Origin: Brevipalpus yothersi
Lineage: Eukaryota; Arthropoda; Arachnida; Trombidiformes; Tenuipalpidae
Assembly (NCBI GenBank): GCA_003956705.1
Contig: QZCP01000010.1
Span: forward strand, 1-64,000
Length of the DNA stretch: 64,000 nucleotides
Direction of reading: 5' to 3'
Position 1 is the stretch's first letter. Each line of letters opens with the position of its first letter. Under the pieces are notes generated by a model. It was given only the letters and a program-made list of their open reading frames with translations. It searched no databases and was not told where the DNA came from. This document shows, in pieces, positions 24,970 to 39,326 of this stretch. The position numbers and the translations under genes are program-made.

Positions 24970-27174
24970 CTTTGAATGATAACAGGCCAGTCAAAAGTAA
25001 TGTCCCACTACTTTGCTGGACAATATATTCCATTACTTATGCAGTTAAAGTTCTTCTCTTTTCAAAGTGAAAAAAAGAAACTGGTCAACATTGATCAGAA
25101 ATCAATTCAAGTCCGTTTTTATGGAATATTTTTGAATGGGTTTCAACTATCATAGTAAAGTTAACGGTGATAGCATCAATAAATCTTGCGAGATGCAATT
25201 GGAAAATATGCCTTAAGCTCAGATATATCGATGATTTTTTTCTGCTCACTTGGGCTTGTTTACCCATAATTCACGAGGATTTAGATCAAAAAAGGTCTCC
25301 ACACTTTGTAACGGAATTCTCTACACCAGTGCAGAATACCAGCTAATCCTTCCTGATGGGGATCAATAGAATTTCATTCTAGCAGATTCTCAAAAATTCT
25401 CTACTCAGATTACCACACGCATGTATACACATTCATTATTGAATATTTCGAATTGTTTCACTATGACCATCCATCATATCCCCATCCACACACATTCACA
25501 TTCAGCCTCGAATAAATTCCATGCACTGGGGAAGTCAAAATAACGAAGTGAAAATGGTGATTGAAATAGCAAGCCCATGAGTACATGAAATTTTTATACT
25601 TTATACTTTTAGGAATGGAAAATTTTTCTTCTCACATCAACATCATGATATAATTTTTGCCCACGAGATACCCAGGAAGAGAGAGAGAGAGAAAGAAAGA
25701 GAGAAGTTCAAAGCCTGACATCTATTTTCGGACTCTGTTTATCGATTTGTGCATGTGTTGAAAGCGTGCGCAGCTTTATTCTGTAGTATTCCCAAGTATT
25801 CCCTAGTATCAAGTTGCTTGTTCTTTTTGCTTCATTCTTGCCTTCGCTCTCTCTCTCTTTTAGCCAACATACACACAGATTGCCAATACTTACTTAACCC
25901 ATGGATTCACCTCACCAGATAAAAAAAGGTGAAACACTAATTCACTTTCGCTCTCGCTACTTTTACTTCTCTCCATCTTCTTCCTCTTCTCCTTCATCCT
26001 TCTCTTTACCGCCGCATCCTATCATCACGTTCTATTTTCCACTCTTCTTAGATTGATAAGATTCGTGATACATCAGCTCTGATGGATGTAACATGTACCT
26101 TTTTCCGATATTCCTTCTCTCTACACTTTCCCTAAATTTTCATGAGCTTTGGAAATTTTATATATACATCAGTCATCTTCCCACTAAATTGCCAATCTTT
26201 TGAAGCAAATTGTTGAAGCTGTTTGGTCAGCTTCCTACTTGCACTTATTGCTCTGAAAGTATCACGAAAAAGGTTTCCCTCATATATATATACATACTTA
26301 TTCACTAGGTGAGGTAAGATTATTGAACACAAATTGATGTATTATTGCCCAAGATTTTGGTCAACAAGGTGAGCCACACAAGATATATTGATTATTCTTC
26401 ACGGTTTTTTTACCAAACCATTTAAGGTTTGTATTGGCTTTGTGAGTACAAGTGGTGACAAATTATCGATACTTCCACAATTAAGAGTCGTAGTGATAGT
26501 CGGGAAGACCATAATTGCAAGCATATCGTATTTCCCTTGTCTTTGAACCCCAGATTTTTTCACCACATCTCCTATACTGTTTGGATAAGATCTTTTTTTA
26601 ATTAAGATAGCTTCTGTGATGCTCCTACGATGGTGGAGCTCGCATCGAAAAGTGAATCACTTCATTCAACTGACTAACTGTACTTTTTATCCATGGCTAG
26701 AAGTGTTAATTTGAGATTAAATATTGACTTAGTAGACTAATACAAAGAGTGAAATTTTGCACAGTGCAGCCAAAAAATTGCTTCTGTCAGAATGTTTTTT
26801 TCTTTACTCTCCATTGGGTATTCTATTCAGAACGATTGCTTTCCAAACATGAGCATCTACTTTAAAAGTACTTTATATTGTATTATGTGAAGATATTTAA
26901 TTTCAAATTCATGCTCACTTACTGCAAATCGATAGCATCAAATCTCTGATGAACGGTGATCTCGAATAGCATTGCAATTTGAATTTCACTCATACCATGA
27001 TGGGTTTAAGTTTGGATCTTACCTTTGTAAGATAAACTTGACCAATGGAAATGTCATGGATGAATGTATCCAGCACTCTGGGTCTCATTTTGAATGACAA
27101 ATGTGAAGATGAGTATGAATTTCCTGATTCTAATAATTCACTCCTTGATGGAAACGATTCTCAAAGGGTTAATA

Positions 27175-27462
27175 TTAATCAATCTCATAGATACAACGCT
27201 GAATGTTGGAGCAATTGAATGAAGAATTTACATTACATGCATCCTGGAATTTATCACCAGTTATCTTGCAAATTTTGTCTTTTACCATCTGTAGTATTCT
27301 CATACTCAACTCCATGAGTGTCTGGCTAATAAAGACTGAACCAGAATCTAATTTGATTATTTCTTCAGTCCAAGAAATTGTATTCGTATCTACCTCCAGG
27401 CTAGAAGCACATGCAAAATATTCCCACACATAAGAGAATGAGGGGTATATCACGAGGCTCAC
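27175..27462 (-). mobile_element. Possible copia-like RNase H remnant
   Basis: A minus-strand open frame of about 95 codons without a genuine ATG. The stretch ASSLEVDTNTISWTEEIIKL recalls the SSTEAEY...EII.L block of copia RNase H, though the catalytic pattern is altered. The rest is not identifiable by eye. It could also be chance; similarity searching decides. Confidence 0.28.
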
Positions 27463-28625
27463 TTATATTAGGATAAGTATTCAGAATGGCCAATATTCAA
27501 ATATATGAACAAGCGCTTATTGCACCTCTGGACTTATGAATTTTCTCGCAGTACAATCAACAAATTCATCCAAGCATTATTCAATAAGCATTATTGTATA
27601 TGATTAATTGTAATCAGAAAGGCATGGATGAGCTTGAAAGGGATGAAAGAGGGAGAAATACAAGCCCAAAAATTGGGCAAAATAGCTGATTCAAGCTGAT
27701 CCTTAGAATAATACTGGCCATAATCTTTATTTTGTTCTCAACCTCTATGAAAATATAAACACTCAAACTCATCGAAATATTTTCCTCATTCAGAATTGCC
27801 TGAAAGAGGAAAAAAGGGCCAATTCTCATTACAGATCAGTCATGGATAAATAAAGGGAAATACTGAAACAATACACATTTTGAGCCTCTAATTTTTTTTC
27901 TCTTTCCCTTATCAGAATTTTTGTTAGCTTTTCCAGGAATATCCATAAATTTTCACATTTAGATGAGAAAACTCTCCACCTGAAGTCACTAGGCGAGTGT
28001 GCAACGCTCCATGAGTGAATGTTTTCATGTGGAAATATTGATAACTATGATACCCAAAGAGGAAGCCTTCCTAGAATTCCAATAAATCTTGTTGACCTGA
28101 TCTGATATTCATTTCAACAGTTCACCAACTCAGGATGATTTCTCTTATCGTATTGAAGTCAATAATTTTGATAATTATCACAATTGAAACAAGGAAAACT
28201 TCATAGAATTGGAGACAGAGTTTTCATCTCATATTCTGGTAGCATGAAGTGTAGTCAAATGATACAATCCTGATAGAAAATTGTTTGATGATGGAAACTT
28301 TTGTCAAAAATTTCACCTGAACATATGCTATGCATGATATTGTTAGGTCAAAGTTCACACTCACATAATGGAGAAGAAGAGAGAGAATTGATGGCCGTTT
28401 ACAGCATCAGATAAATGCTGTTCCTTGAGGTAAGATAAATGGCTAATATAATGCTCTCTAAGAATGTTGAACCTTAGGGAAAGAATGTATACCATGATGA
28501 AATTTTTCCGTGCCAGGATATCATCAGTCTACAGCTGTTTGTGTGTTAGTATAATTCAATATTTTATGAACAAGAGAGATACCCTCCATATTATTTCATG
28601 CCCATACTTTAACGACAAATCAATG

Positions 28626-28627
<2 letters not shown>

Positions 28628-28681
<54 letters not shown>
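28628..28681. repeat. (CT)n microsatellite
   Basis: CT tract of about 54 bp. Confidence 0.95.
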
Positions 28682-28683
<2 letters not shown>

Positions 28684-29465
28684 TTGACTGTATATCAGAT
28701 CTTCATTCGAGCATCCTTCCTCATCATATCTCGCACCATTGCCATCATCATGAAACTCTTTCAGATAGCTAGAAATCTTTTCTTCACTATGAGATATGCT
28801 TTTTTCCATTTTCTCCTCCTTCTATCTGGAAAAACTTACCATTATGATACGCCCACTGATCACCTAATGTAAATGAATGATCTCAACACACATACACACA
28901 TGCAATCTTTATCGACTTCATTCTTTTCTGATGCTTTATCGGAAGAAATATTTGTTCATTAGATATTCAAGCGCCGTATGAGTGACAATGATCATGAGTT
29001 TAACAATAGAACAATAGGAAGAAAAAATTTGCAAAAAAACGAGGCTAACATTCAAAGTGAAACATAGTCTGTAGTAACAATTTTGGAGGAGGGAAATATT
29101 GCGCTTTTGCTGGATGTTCCATAATTTGCTGGGTATAAAAGAAGGCATTTTGAGCAGAACCCTTTCTCATGATCCTGTTCATCAGACAAGTGATCAGTGT
29201 TGAGCAAAAACGATGATTTGAAAGAATCTATCACTACTTTCTCTTTCTCTTCCCTGTCATCATCATTACCTACGGAGAAGCTTCAAAATCTGGAGGCTTC
29301 TGTCTTACCAATGATTGCTGGATGAATCTTGAGAATTTCATCTACAATGAACTCGTAAAGTGGATAGGATTTTGCTATTTCTGTGGCTATACACACACAG
29401 ATATATATAACACCAATTCTGAACACCTCACTTGCTTAGCTTCCAAATGTGATAGAAGAGATGTA

Positions 29466-29466
<1 letters not shown>

Positions 29467-29535
<69 letters not shown>
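29467..29535. repeat. (GA)n microsatellite
   Basis: GA tract of about 69 bp with one AAAG interruption near its left end. Confidence 0.95.
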
Positions 29536-29539
<4 letters not shown>

Positions 29540-32500
29540 GAAAAGTAGCTTATGGGAAAGTGGCATTACAGGGGCAACAATGTGAACGACTTTTTCTTTA
29601 AAGCTATGGCAAGTGAGGAAAAGAGAGAGCCAAATGATTCTGGAATGGCTGAAAATAAGGAGAAGAATAAAAATACGAGAATTTGTGGAAGAATAGGAGA
29701 GCTGAATAGAATTCGATGAACTTCCGAGAGGAAGCATGTAAATTTTCCAGAATGATCCTAAAGAATCGAACTACTGTTACTTTTTTCCTTCTCTCTCCCA
29801 ATCTCTTGTCCTATTTCTATTCTAATGATGAAGTCAATTTCTTTTTCCATTTTATTTTCTTTTTTACACACTTATGATTCTCTCTATGTCTATGTCTATC
29901 TATTTTACCATTCCTTATTTGAAATTTATATATAGATGTATATACACTATTGTGGAATCCACTTTTCTTGGGGAATACTTTTTTCAAACTTTTTTGATGA
30001 AGCACTTTCCAGTACACTGAGATGCACTTAAATGGATGGACATGGTGCATCGAGCGTTTATGTATTCTTTGAGATGAGCAGAGGAATAAGAAGAAGAAGA
30101 AGAAGAGAAAAAGCGATGAAGATGAGATAAGGAGTAGAAAATCCTGGTGGAACTATCAATCTTGAATAAAATAAGGATAAGGAAGAAATAACATAAAGCC
30201 TCCCCAGATGGATAAAGACTTGCATCGTGTTTCCTCGTTTCTGATGGAAGTAAGAGAGGAAGAATTTCTATCACCCACAATGGATCACTTCACATTGGTG
30301 TTATGCTAACAAAAATTTGCAAATAGTATGGAATTTTTACCTCTCATACGGTTACCCAACAGATATTCATATTTGGTTGACACATTGGAGAAGGTGAAGA
30401 AATGCATAGAGGATTCAACAAAGAATATGGTTCACCTTCGACACTTGTGATATGTGTATGAGTGTGTATGTAGGTATGTCATTCTATTTTATCACAAAAC
30501 ATATTTGTGTGTCTATGTGTATATGTTTGTAAATATGTGTGAATGAAAAGCATCAGATGAATAAGGTTCCCTATGAGCTTAAGTGCACACAAGAAGGATG
30601 GAGGATGAATTTTCTTTGATTTCCACCATCACAAGGTGGAAGCCTTACACAGAGCAAAATTCCCATTGAAAATGATGAACAAAAAGTGGTAGTGGTGTAT
30701 GAGAATACTGTTTCCTCTCATCTTCAATCTCTTCATCTTTCTCCCGCCGTCTTGATAACTAAACTATTCTCTTGCCGGAGTATGTGAGCCTCAGTTTTGT
30801 ACAATTTTGTGTTCAAGTATAGAAACTTTCAAATCTACTCGAGACTCAAAGCATGAAAGGTTACTCTAAATTCCAGTTGTGTATATATCCATGTGCAGCT
30901 CATACCCTGAACCATGAACAGCATAGAGAGAAAGAGAAAGAGAAAGGTGAGAAAAGATATTTCTCATGAACAGAATGGAAAGCCATTCAATTCATTTATC
31001 ACCATAAACTGTCGATTGATGCAACATTTTGCTACACAAAATCACCTTCTCATGCTCTTTTATTCACCCTTTCATTTATCACTAATGTCCTTTCTCGATG
31101 CTAGCACATTTTAAGCCGACGATTTGTTCACTTTTCCATGGGTTTGACTATTTTTGTGTAAACATTTGGCATGAAAGAATGCTACCAAATAGTATCATAA
31201 AAATCTTGAAGAACTATTGAATCATGAAATCTGAATGACCAGAGTTGAAGGGTGAGGGGAGACTTAAAAAGATGTTTGCATGTGTGCGTAAAATGTTGAA
31301 TGCTCTTTCTGCTTGATATTTTCTGATGATTGATGAGAAAGATCAAGTTTTGATATTCCTCTCCCAGTTCTTATCTTCCCTCATAATCGGTTTGATGTTG
31401 GTTCAGATAGTATGTGAGTGAGTAGAACCTATCTATTCAGAATATTAAGGAACTCTTAAGCTTCTCTCTGAGATGTTTGGCCATGATATTTGAAATTAAG
31501 TGGCATAAAAGTATCAGGATAACTCTTGTTCGAAAAAGACACTACCATTGAGTCCATCGTATCAGAGTTGCCGCAGAAAAGTATCAAGATTTTTTGATTT
31601 TCCAACAAGAAGTATACTGGAGATGATGAAAATTCAAAGACGTTAGACTTAGAATGTAAAAAAAGGCATTAAATCACTTTCATATTCCGATGCTTTGAGC
31701 AAACTTTTTGCTAGCAAAAGTTTTTCCATCAGCATTTCTGGTACGCAATTCAAAATCTTGTTTTGAATTCCTTTTTGCAAGTGATCATTATCGGAAAAAA
31801 CTTTCTCAAAATTTGAAAATGACGAAATGATTGGGGAGACAATCTGAAGATGTAACACCAGGCATATTCAGTATGCAAATGAGCTGCCAGATTCGAGCAA
31901 TTTCAACTCATTTATCGTGTCTCACATCTTTCTTCAGGATTTATATCGATTCAAAAAGAGTATGAATGAATGAATTTCTAGAAGATGATAGAAAGAGATG
32001 AAAGTTGAATATGGAGAAGTAGAAAGGAGAAGCAGAAGCAGAGGCAAAAGTCGAAGGTGATGATGTAAGTCACCGCTGGGATGGAGAAAGAGAGAGAGGA
32101 AAAATATCATATCGAATTGACAACACTCACAAACTGGGGTATATATCGATTGATATAACTTTCAGTGTGTGTAGAATAGATGATTGTTGAGAAAAGAGAG
32201 AGAGAAAGCAAAAAGAGATTCCCTTGGATGATGCTAAAGTAGCATCCAGTATAAGAACGAGAAATGAGCCAGTGAATAGTTTTTTCGCTTGACATCTCAA
32301 TCGATGCGATTCCAGTGGATCTAGTGGTCCAGCACTAATGATAAACTGAATGGCGGAAGAGGATGAAGAGAAAGAGTGAAGAAAAAAAAAATCACTACAC
32401 ATTGGATGTGAAATCATATTCCCAGTCAATAAAGCAAATTTTATCACCTTTAACTGGGCTTCAATTCTAGAACTTTCCAATTGATTGCACAAAACGAAAA

Positions 32501-33120
32501 CCATTAGAGAAGTCTATCTCAGGATATGTGTGTGTGTGTGTGTCTGTATATACAGTCGGTATATATTCTGAATTTCATTGCTCAATATACTCTAATAGGC
32601 TCTCAACACTATAAGGTAATAGTAGTCGCAGTAATATTCTCTTCGCCTGGAATCATGCGAAACTGGAAAACTCATTTAAAAGAGAGAGATAAAAGAGGAG
32701 AATCGACAAATCAACTTGATTCCATGGTGAAGTATACTGTATTATTTGAAGAGTGTTGCATAAAAAGAATTTGAAGAAATATATGAATCACAGATTGAAA
32801 TGATGAGATTGAAACTTTTCTTCTCTCCTCTCTCACTCTCTACGTATTCATCATGTCCATTGCGTGAAGCATGAAGAGTTAATCAGATCACTTAGAATTT
32901 GTATGTATATTCTGAATTGTATGTATTCATACTCAAAAATCTATCATATTTATCACGCACCATTGTCATCGAGGACACCTTCCAGTCGAATGAATTGCCG
33001 AGCAACATGCAAATGTATGCGGTCGATTGCATGTTTCCAAGATACATACACACACTCACATTCTTGCTTTCTCTATGTGTGTTACATCATGATGGTGATG
33101 ATCTAGTATAAAGAGTTTCG

Positions 33121-33141
33121 ATATATATATATATATATATT
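33121..33141. repeat. (AT)n microsatellite
   Basis: Short AT tract of about 21 bp. Confidence 0.85.
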
Positions 33142-35131
33142 CACATAGACACATCAGACAAAGTGTACATACAGATGAGAGTGTTTTGTGTTGATTTTTT
33201 GTATGTAAACTTGTGAGATCATCAAAATTGTTATCCATTTGAATGGAAAGAAAAGCTTTAACGCTTCTTCTTGCTCTATTCCTCATCAACTGTATTCCCA
33301 AAAAATATCAGCATCCAAGTGAAAATGGAATGGATCCCAATACATCAATGATGTTCCCTCGAATCGTTGGATTGTTCAAGTGAATGCTGGATGAAAGTAG
33401 AAAGTTGAAAGATAGTGAAACCTTGCAATGGATACCTATTCGAGTGTAGCTTGTGAAATAAAATTTTGGACCGAAAGAAAAAATTCTCTCTTCTCTCACC
33501 AAGTTTTATCCAAGATACTTTTTCTTACACACATAGACTTTTATCCTTTCTTGATGTTATCTATTGCTGTGAGAAAGTGTATGTGTCTGTCTGTGTATTT
33601 ACACATCCACACATGAACGCTCAAAGGAATAGCATCATCAAGTGGAAGAAAAGTGATAAGAATGATGGAGAATAAGAGGTGGAAAAAAGAACGCAAGAAA
33701 TGTTCAAGTTTATAATGACCTGAAGAGAAATGATAAGCATAAATGATTTTCTTTCATGAAGGCCTAGATTCCAAGAGGAAGAGAACCAAAAGAACTCGGT
33801 ATACTTGGTTTACTTCTATCTGGTAGTTAGGTTGCTCTCTTTTAGATAGTTTGTTATTGCTGTTATGTGTGTGTTGAAAGAAGATGCCCGAGATGCATAC
33901 TCGCATGGAAGATTGAAGATGATCAAGTTGGGTGGAAATTCAGTTCGGAAGCTATGGACAGTTTGCTTGCTTGCCACTCATGAAAGTTCCATGTGTTTGT
34001 GTGTATGATATTGCTAGGCAGTAGTATGGAAGATGATCACATGGAGAACCCTTGACGGAAGAACCAAAATGTTTGATAGTCAAGTTGATGTGATGAGATG
34101 GTATCGCTTGCACACACATACACATTTATATATAAATATGTGAACACAGGAAGAGAGATGAGTTTGAGAATGATCAAGAGAGTGAAGAGAAGCATCCAAA
34201 AATGTCCATAAAATAATGCCCAGTATGGTGAATCCAAGAGATGGAGAGAGAAGAGCAGGTATGGAAACAGATAGATGTTATCTGAGAATACATGATGATG
34301 CATCAAAGGTCATTCATGAATCATTATTATCAGAAGACTCAGGATAGACTGTATTCGGTTGAGTGTATGTATGATATTCGAAATACTATCATGATGTATA
34401 TACATATATTTTTGCGTGATCTGTCAGATTTTGTATATATTGTTTTGAAAGGATCTTTAAGTTAAAAAAATCAAAAAAGAGAACAGATAAGTGCCCAAGG
34501 CTCATGTATGTCACTTAGGATTTTAGTTTTACTCCACCTCAATTGAAAGAGAATAAAGCTTTTCAACTTCATTTTTTGACAAGTTAAATATCATAGAGTA
34601 AAGAAAATATTTAGAGAGTGGACCATTGAAAGATGAAAATTTCAATTCCAAATATTATTCTTTCTCATAGCTAACATTCTTTCCCATTGATCTACCCTCG
34701 AGTGAGGTTATATAGACAGAGTAGTAGAATTTGGTATATAGTAATACATGAAATTTGATTCAATTTATACTACTCTTCCTTCCATAAATGGAAGTCATCA
34801 ACATCCAGTTCAAATCATCACCATCATGATGACAATCAGCTCAATCAATCTACTGATGGACTGAAGGTGTATTCAATGTGAGAATAGGAAGATGAGCTCC
34901 AAGATGAGTGATAAGATTGTCTCATATTCTGACGGAACTCGAGGGCATCTTTATTGATCATCCAATCAGGTGTTCCAAAGAGAATACCGGAAGAGATATA
35001 GATAGAGAGGATATGAGAGAGAGAGAAAGTAAAGCTTTCTCTGTTCTGTTTGTCAAGTATATTCCAGGTCAGAATAGCTCAGGAGAATTGCAACTGTGTG
35101 CGATGTGTATGAAAGTATTCACCATAGTTAA

Positions 35132-35137
<6 letters not shown>

Positions 35138-35193
<56 letters not shown>
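35138..35193. repeat. (CT)n microsatellite
   Basis: CT tract of about 56 bp. Confidence 0.95.
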
Positions 35194-35194
<1 letters not shown>

Positions 35195-36392
35195 ATGCGA
35201 GCAACTTGACTTTTCCGTGATGTTTTCAAAGTATTCATGGTGAGAAGAGAAAGAGAGGAACTTTCATGTCAAGGAATAGTGTGTGTGTGTTAGTGTGTCA
35301 TTTTATGCAAATGATAATTGATTGCCTAAGTAGTTGAGGTTGATAGTAACACGCAAATCAGGGAAAGACAAACTTGAATCTTTGATTCTTTATCTCTCTT
35401 TTCCAGTTGAAGTATCTTAGCAATTGAAAGAGCTTTCATTGGTATAAAAAGCTTTTTCTAATTGTATAATATTCCCAAATTATCTATTCATTATCAATAT
35501 TAATCAACTGTGATTGATTTGCTTTACTTTCCCAATCAAACGGGCATACAAAAAGCAGTGCAAATACATGTTATACAGCTTGAAAATGGAAGCAAACGAA
35601 ATGGCAGAAGATCAGAAAGAAAATGAATGATAATGATCACTGAGAATGTGGAATCATTCAACAAATGTCATCCATTTAATCTTAACTATATTCCGATAGA
35701 CTTCCTTTTTTTCTCCATATTCAACACATATATTTACCGTTATATATGCACATAATACTAGGTGGAAATACATGATGATTGAAATAACCGCCATACTTTA
35801 ACGCTTCATTGCTACCATAATTTTTATCATCCACATGAAGTACATTATCATCACTCTCATATGTAAGTGTGTCTGTGTGTGTGTGTGTTGAAAAGCTTGA
35901 AAATGAGGAGGTTCAAAATAGTGAGAAGCTCCCCTAATTTTGCTCTATTGAATCTCATTATAATATTTGAGTATGATGAATTCATGATAGAAGAAGAGAG
36001 AGAAAAAAGTTCATACTGATTTGCATATCTACTCAGCATGGAAAAAAGATTAGAGTGTTCACGAAATATCATGGGTTTTGAATGATGACAGGAAAAGTGG
36101 TGGAGATAGAGAAAATATTGATAAGTATCAGAAGGAGAATGCTCAATCATAGAGAATATTTTCAGGTTGTTTCAAATCGATTCATCAAGTTTGATAATGA
36201 TAATCAATGGGTATCGGTAGCTGATCATCATTTCACTGGAGTCAATTTGCATACTTATTGGAGTTGATAATCAGTAATCAGTTAATAAGACCGATTGATA
36301 GCCGATCGTTTTGATCCAGTTCCATTTGATTTAATTCACATCTCTTTTTTCCGACTGTAATCACACTCAATTCTTTGGAAAGCTTTTATCAG

Positions 36393-36666
36393 GTCCATAC
36401 CAGATCACTTCAATTTAGCTAATGGAGTGAATTCAATGGCTAACAAGAGATAGTAGAGAGAAACTTGGGGGAAAGAAGATGCTGGTACAATAGATGAAGA
36501 AGGAAAAGAAGGAGAAGATGAGGATGCTGAGATAATATTCCGGAAGAGAAGAAAGGGTTTTGCGATTCCCAAATCTAATTCATGGAGAACAATGGTGGAA
36601 TCATTAAGGGATGCTGCATTTGAACCCAATGAATTCTATTATTCTCGTTTATTTCCATTCATCTAG
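36393..36666 (+). pseudogene. Coding-like segment interrupted by tandem TAG TAG, unknown
   Basis: After an acceptor-like CTTTTATCAG, one frame codes for SIPDHFNLANGVNSMANKR, then two adjacent TAG stops (36451-36456). The same frame then continues for 69 codons to a TAG at 36664. The second part has balanced composition: an acidic patch (EEGKEGEDEDAE), a basic patch (RKRRKG), then SWRTMVESLRDAAFEP and FYYSRLFPFI. It looks more like protein than the surroundings, but no family is recognised. It may be a broken gene copy, a pair of exons with an odd boundary, or chance. Confidence 0.25.
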
Positions 36667-37433
36667 ACATTTTCCGATAGTAAAGCAAATGAAACTTGAA
36701 GTTGAAAATATATTTTCCAAGATAAATTATTCTTGATGATGATGGTGGAGAAAAAACGATTCAAGTAAACGAAAAAAAAGCGAGCTTGAAGCTTAAAAGA
36801 ATTGAAATAAAGTTTGGAAGACAAAAGCTGAAAAATTGATAAAAAAAGAGAAAATGAATCTCAAGACACATGTATAATCATGAATTTCTTTTTCTTCATT
36901 CTCTTCTCTTTCTCTTCTCTTAATTAATGATTCAAAAAGAGAAAGCGAGAAAGATATTGAAATTGTCGAGAGTGTTTTGAGAATAACAGATAGAAGACAT
37001 GAGCATTTGTTTCTATTATTTTTCTACTGCTGTCTGGTTTAGCTAGAAGTGAATAGAGTATTCAAAGAATTTTTAGCGTAAAATCACAAGAAAACCAAAA
37101 ATCAGCTTGTTTCAGACAAGAATTAGCAATTCTAATCGATCTATTTTGCGAGCACATCTTGTATGAATTCAGTTGCAAGTGAAAGGATTTCCATTTTTTT
37201 GAATCTATGGTGTCAGATGCATCGCTTTTTCTATCTACGAATATGCTAATTGATGAGATTCGTCTGTTGGAAGAATTTATGTTTCCAATTTCAGTTGCTG
37301 TATAGAATGTTACTCTTCTTCAAAGGCAGCTATTATTTTTCTTAACCCAGAAAATATTGAGATGCAATCTGGAAATACTAGGAATGAAGGCATCACTAAA
37401 CATTTGGATAGAATTCAGGAGAGAGAGAAAGAG

Positions 37434-37441
<8 letters not shown>

Positions 37442-37482
<41 letters not shown>
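37442..37482. repeat. (GA)n microsatellite
   Basis: GA tract of about 41 bp preceded by GATA-like interruptions. Confidence 0.9.
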
Positions 37483-37486
<4 letters not shown>

Positions 37487-38557
37487 GAGAATATATAGAA
37501 TGGGAACAGCATTGTTTGAATAAATCAAGAGAATTTGGATAGTCTCCTTCCACAGGAACACACATCAACTTATACAATTCGATTTTGATATAATGAAAAG
37601 CCCTGAAACGATATCTCGAGTCAGCTATCCTTGTCACGCTCGATGAAGATATTTTTTCATGATGATAATGGTGTGTATAGTGTGTTGACCTTTTTTTTGG
37701 AACATTATCGGAAAAAAGAGACGAAATTTTTTCAAAACTATTATTCGTTATAAAATGATTTCCTCTTTACTCACTTTGGATTCCTTTTACAACTTTCGGA
37801 ACCAGAAGCTTGGGAAAAGAGATAAATTTTCCAAGTTTATACTCTCCACCATGTGAGTGACAATACAATATGTGTATAAAAATTGGGGCATATCTATTTC
37901 TCATTGATGCCCACAATAGTACAAGACCGTTAGAGGATGAAATATAGCAATAAATCTTGTCGTTCTCTCTCTCTTCTTCATACTTTCTAGTTGGGCTTGC
38001 AAGTGGCATACACAGTGTCTTTCGCTTATACTAGACACAATATTATTCCTTGTCATCTATCCTGGTAATCCTTTTTCCAACACATACACATACAAAAAAA
38101 CATATCGATACTGTCGACTTGTCTTTTGGGTGGACAAAATTCTATTCTTCTTATTCTTTAACTTCTTCATACCAAATACCCATGTACAAATTCGATCATA
38201 CACACACAGCATTCCCATAGTAGAACATTCTGTACGAGTGTGTGTTTGTTTACGTGTGTGTATGTGCTACTGTATTCTGATTGCATAATCATGGAATACA
38301 TGTAGGAATAATAGCAGAATCGGAATATTTTTCTGACAAAATATGAGTGACAGTAAAAGAAAAGATTTTTTATCGCTTTTTTTTTCTATTTTTCTTCCTC
38401 GCACCGTCAACAGACTCAACGAGAAACACATTCCACCAGAAGTATATACACATACACATACACACATAAACCGATCGATACTTGGTTTCTCTTTCTCTCT
38501 TTCTTTCTTTCTCTTTCTTATTCAAAGATAGAGGAAAAAGTTCTCCGTATTCCATGT

Positions 38558-38559
<2 letters not shown>

Positions 38560-38592
<33 letters not shown>
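38560..38592. repeat. (GA)n microsatellite
   Basis: GA tract of about 33 bp. Confidence 0.9.
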
Positions 38593-38596
<4 letters not shown>

Positions 38597-39265
38597 GCGA
38601 ATGATGTTGATGGTTTTTGCTTCTTTTGGTCCCAAGAGTTAAGCAAAGCATGGGGATTGTCCACCCAGTTGATAGTAGATGTGCTGGTAGAAAAGTAGTT
38701 GTAAGAAATAAGATGAAGAGTATGAAAGAGAGTAAGAATCCTTTCTCTGGATGAATGTGAAAGTGAAAGTGTAAGAAGTCGAAGTGAGTAAAGTGTAAGA
38801 AGCGATAGTGAATGTCACTACATACTCATTCAACATGACCATTCCATTTTATCCTGATACTACCATACACAGTCCACTGAGTGTGTGTGTATATATATAC
38901 ATCAATGGCTGGGTGCTGGAGAGTAGTATCAGTGGTCGTAGTAGTGAAAAGATAATCATTAGTACCGTTAGTGAGCTTAACTCGAACGTGAAAGTAGAGC
39001 ATCTTGAATCTTGTGTCCTCACCAACCCAGTGAGGTTAGATCATTCTCAGCCATTACATTTCACCAACTTATCGTTTGACTAGCTTTCTTTTTTTCTGGT
39101 ATCCATGTTGGGTATCTCTTTCTCTCTCTAAGGTCTTTCATCTTCATTGGGATGAGGAAAACAGAATAGTCTAGTGGCAAGAAGGAATGAGAGAGAGAGG
39201 ACATCGAAATGGATAAGAAGTAGATGTGTAAAAGGAAAGCTATAAGAAAGAAAGTTAGATTAACC

Positions 39266-39275
<10 letters not shown>

Positions 39276-39322
<47 letters not shown>
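39276..39322. repeat. (CT)n microsatellite
   Basis: CT tract of about 47 bp following imperfect CTTT repeats. Confidence 0.9.

Positions 39323-39326
<4 letters not shown>

Larger units (their letters stand above)
19143..27174. other. Part of the 27 kb stomatin-like intron, no supported gene
   Basis: Contains the palindromic CT/GA/CT tract at 24225-24318, a GA tract at 24924-24966, and short CA/TG runs. Between about 20000 and 23200 microsatellites are nearly absent; an open frame at 21154-21459 there has no recognisable domain. Old transposon sequence is possible, but I cannot identify it. Confidence 0.5.
27463..36392. other. Part of the 27 kb stomatin-like intron, no supported gene
   Basis: Holds CT/GA tracts (28628, 29467, 35138), an AT run at 33121-33141, many short CA/TG runs and no convincing exon. 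Open frames at 31649-31858 and 32127-32504 (minus) show no domain and no flanking gene structure. Confidence 0.5.

Noticed and set aside
24993..25330. Possible mariner-like transposon segment
   Set aside because: Frames on both strands are full of stops and no transposase motif or terminal inverted repeat was found.
32127..32504. 125-codon ATG-led minus-strand frame
   Set aside because: Low-complexity Ser/Phe/Leu stretches from CT-rich DNA; no family and no flanking exon signals.
36405..36629. Ser-rich minus-strand frame
   Set aside because: It is the complement of the more protein-like plus-strand frame at 36393-36666.
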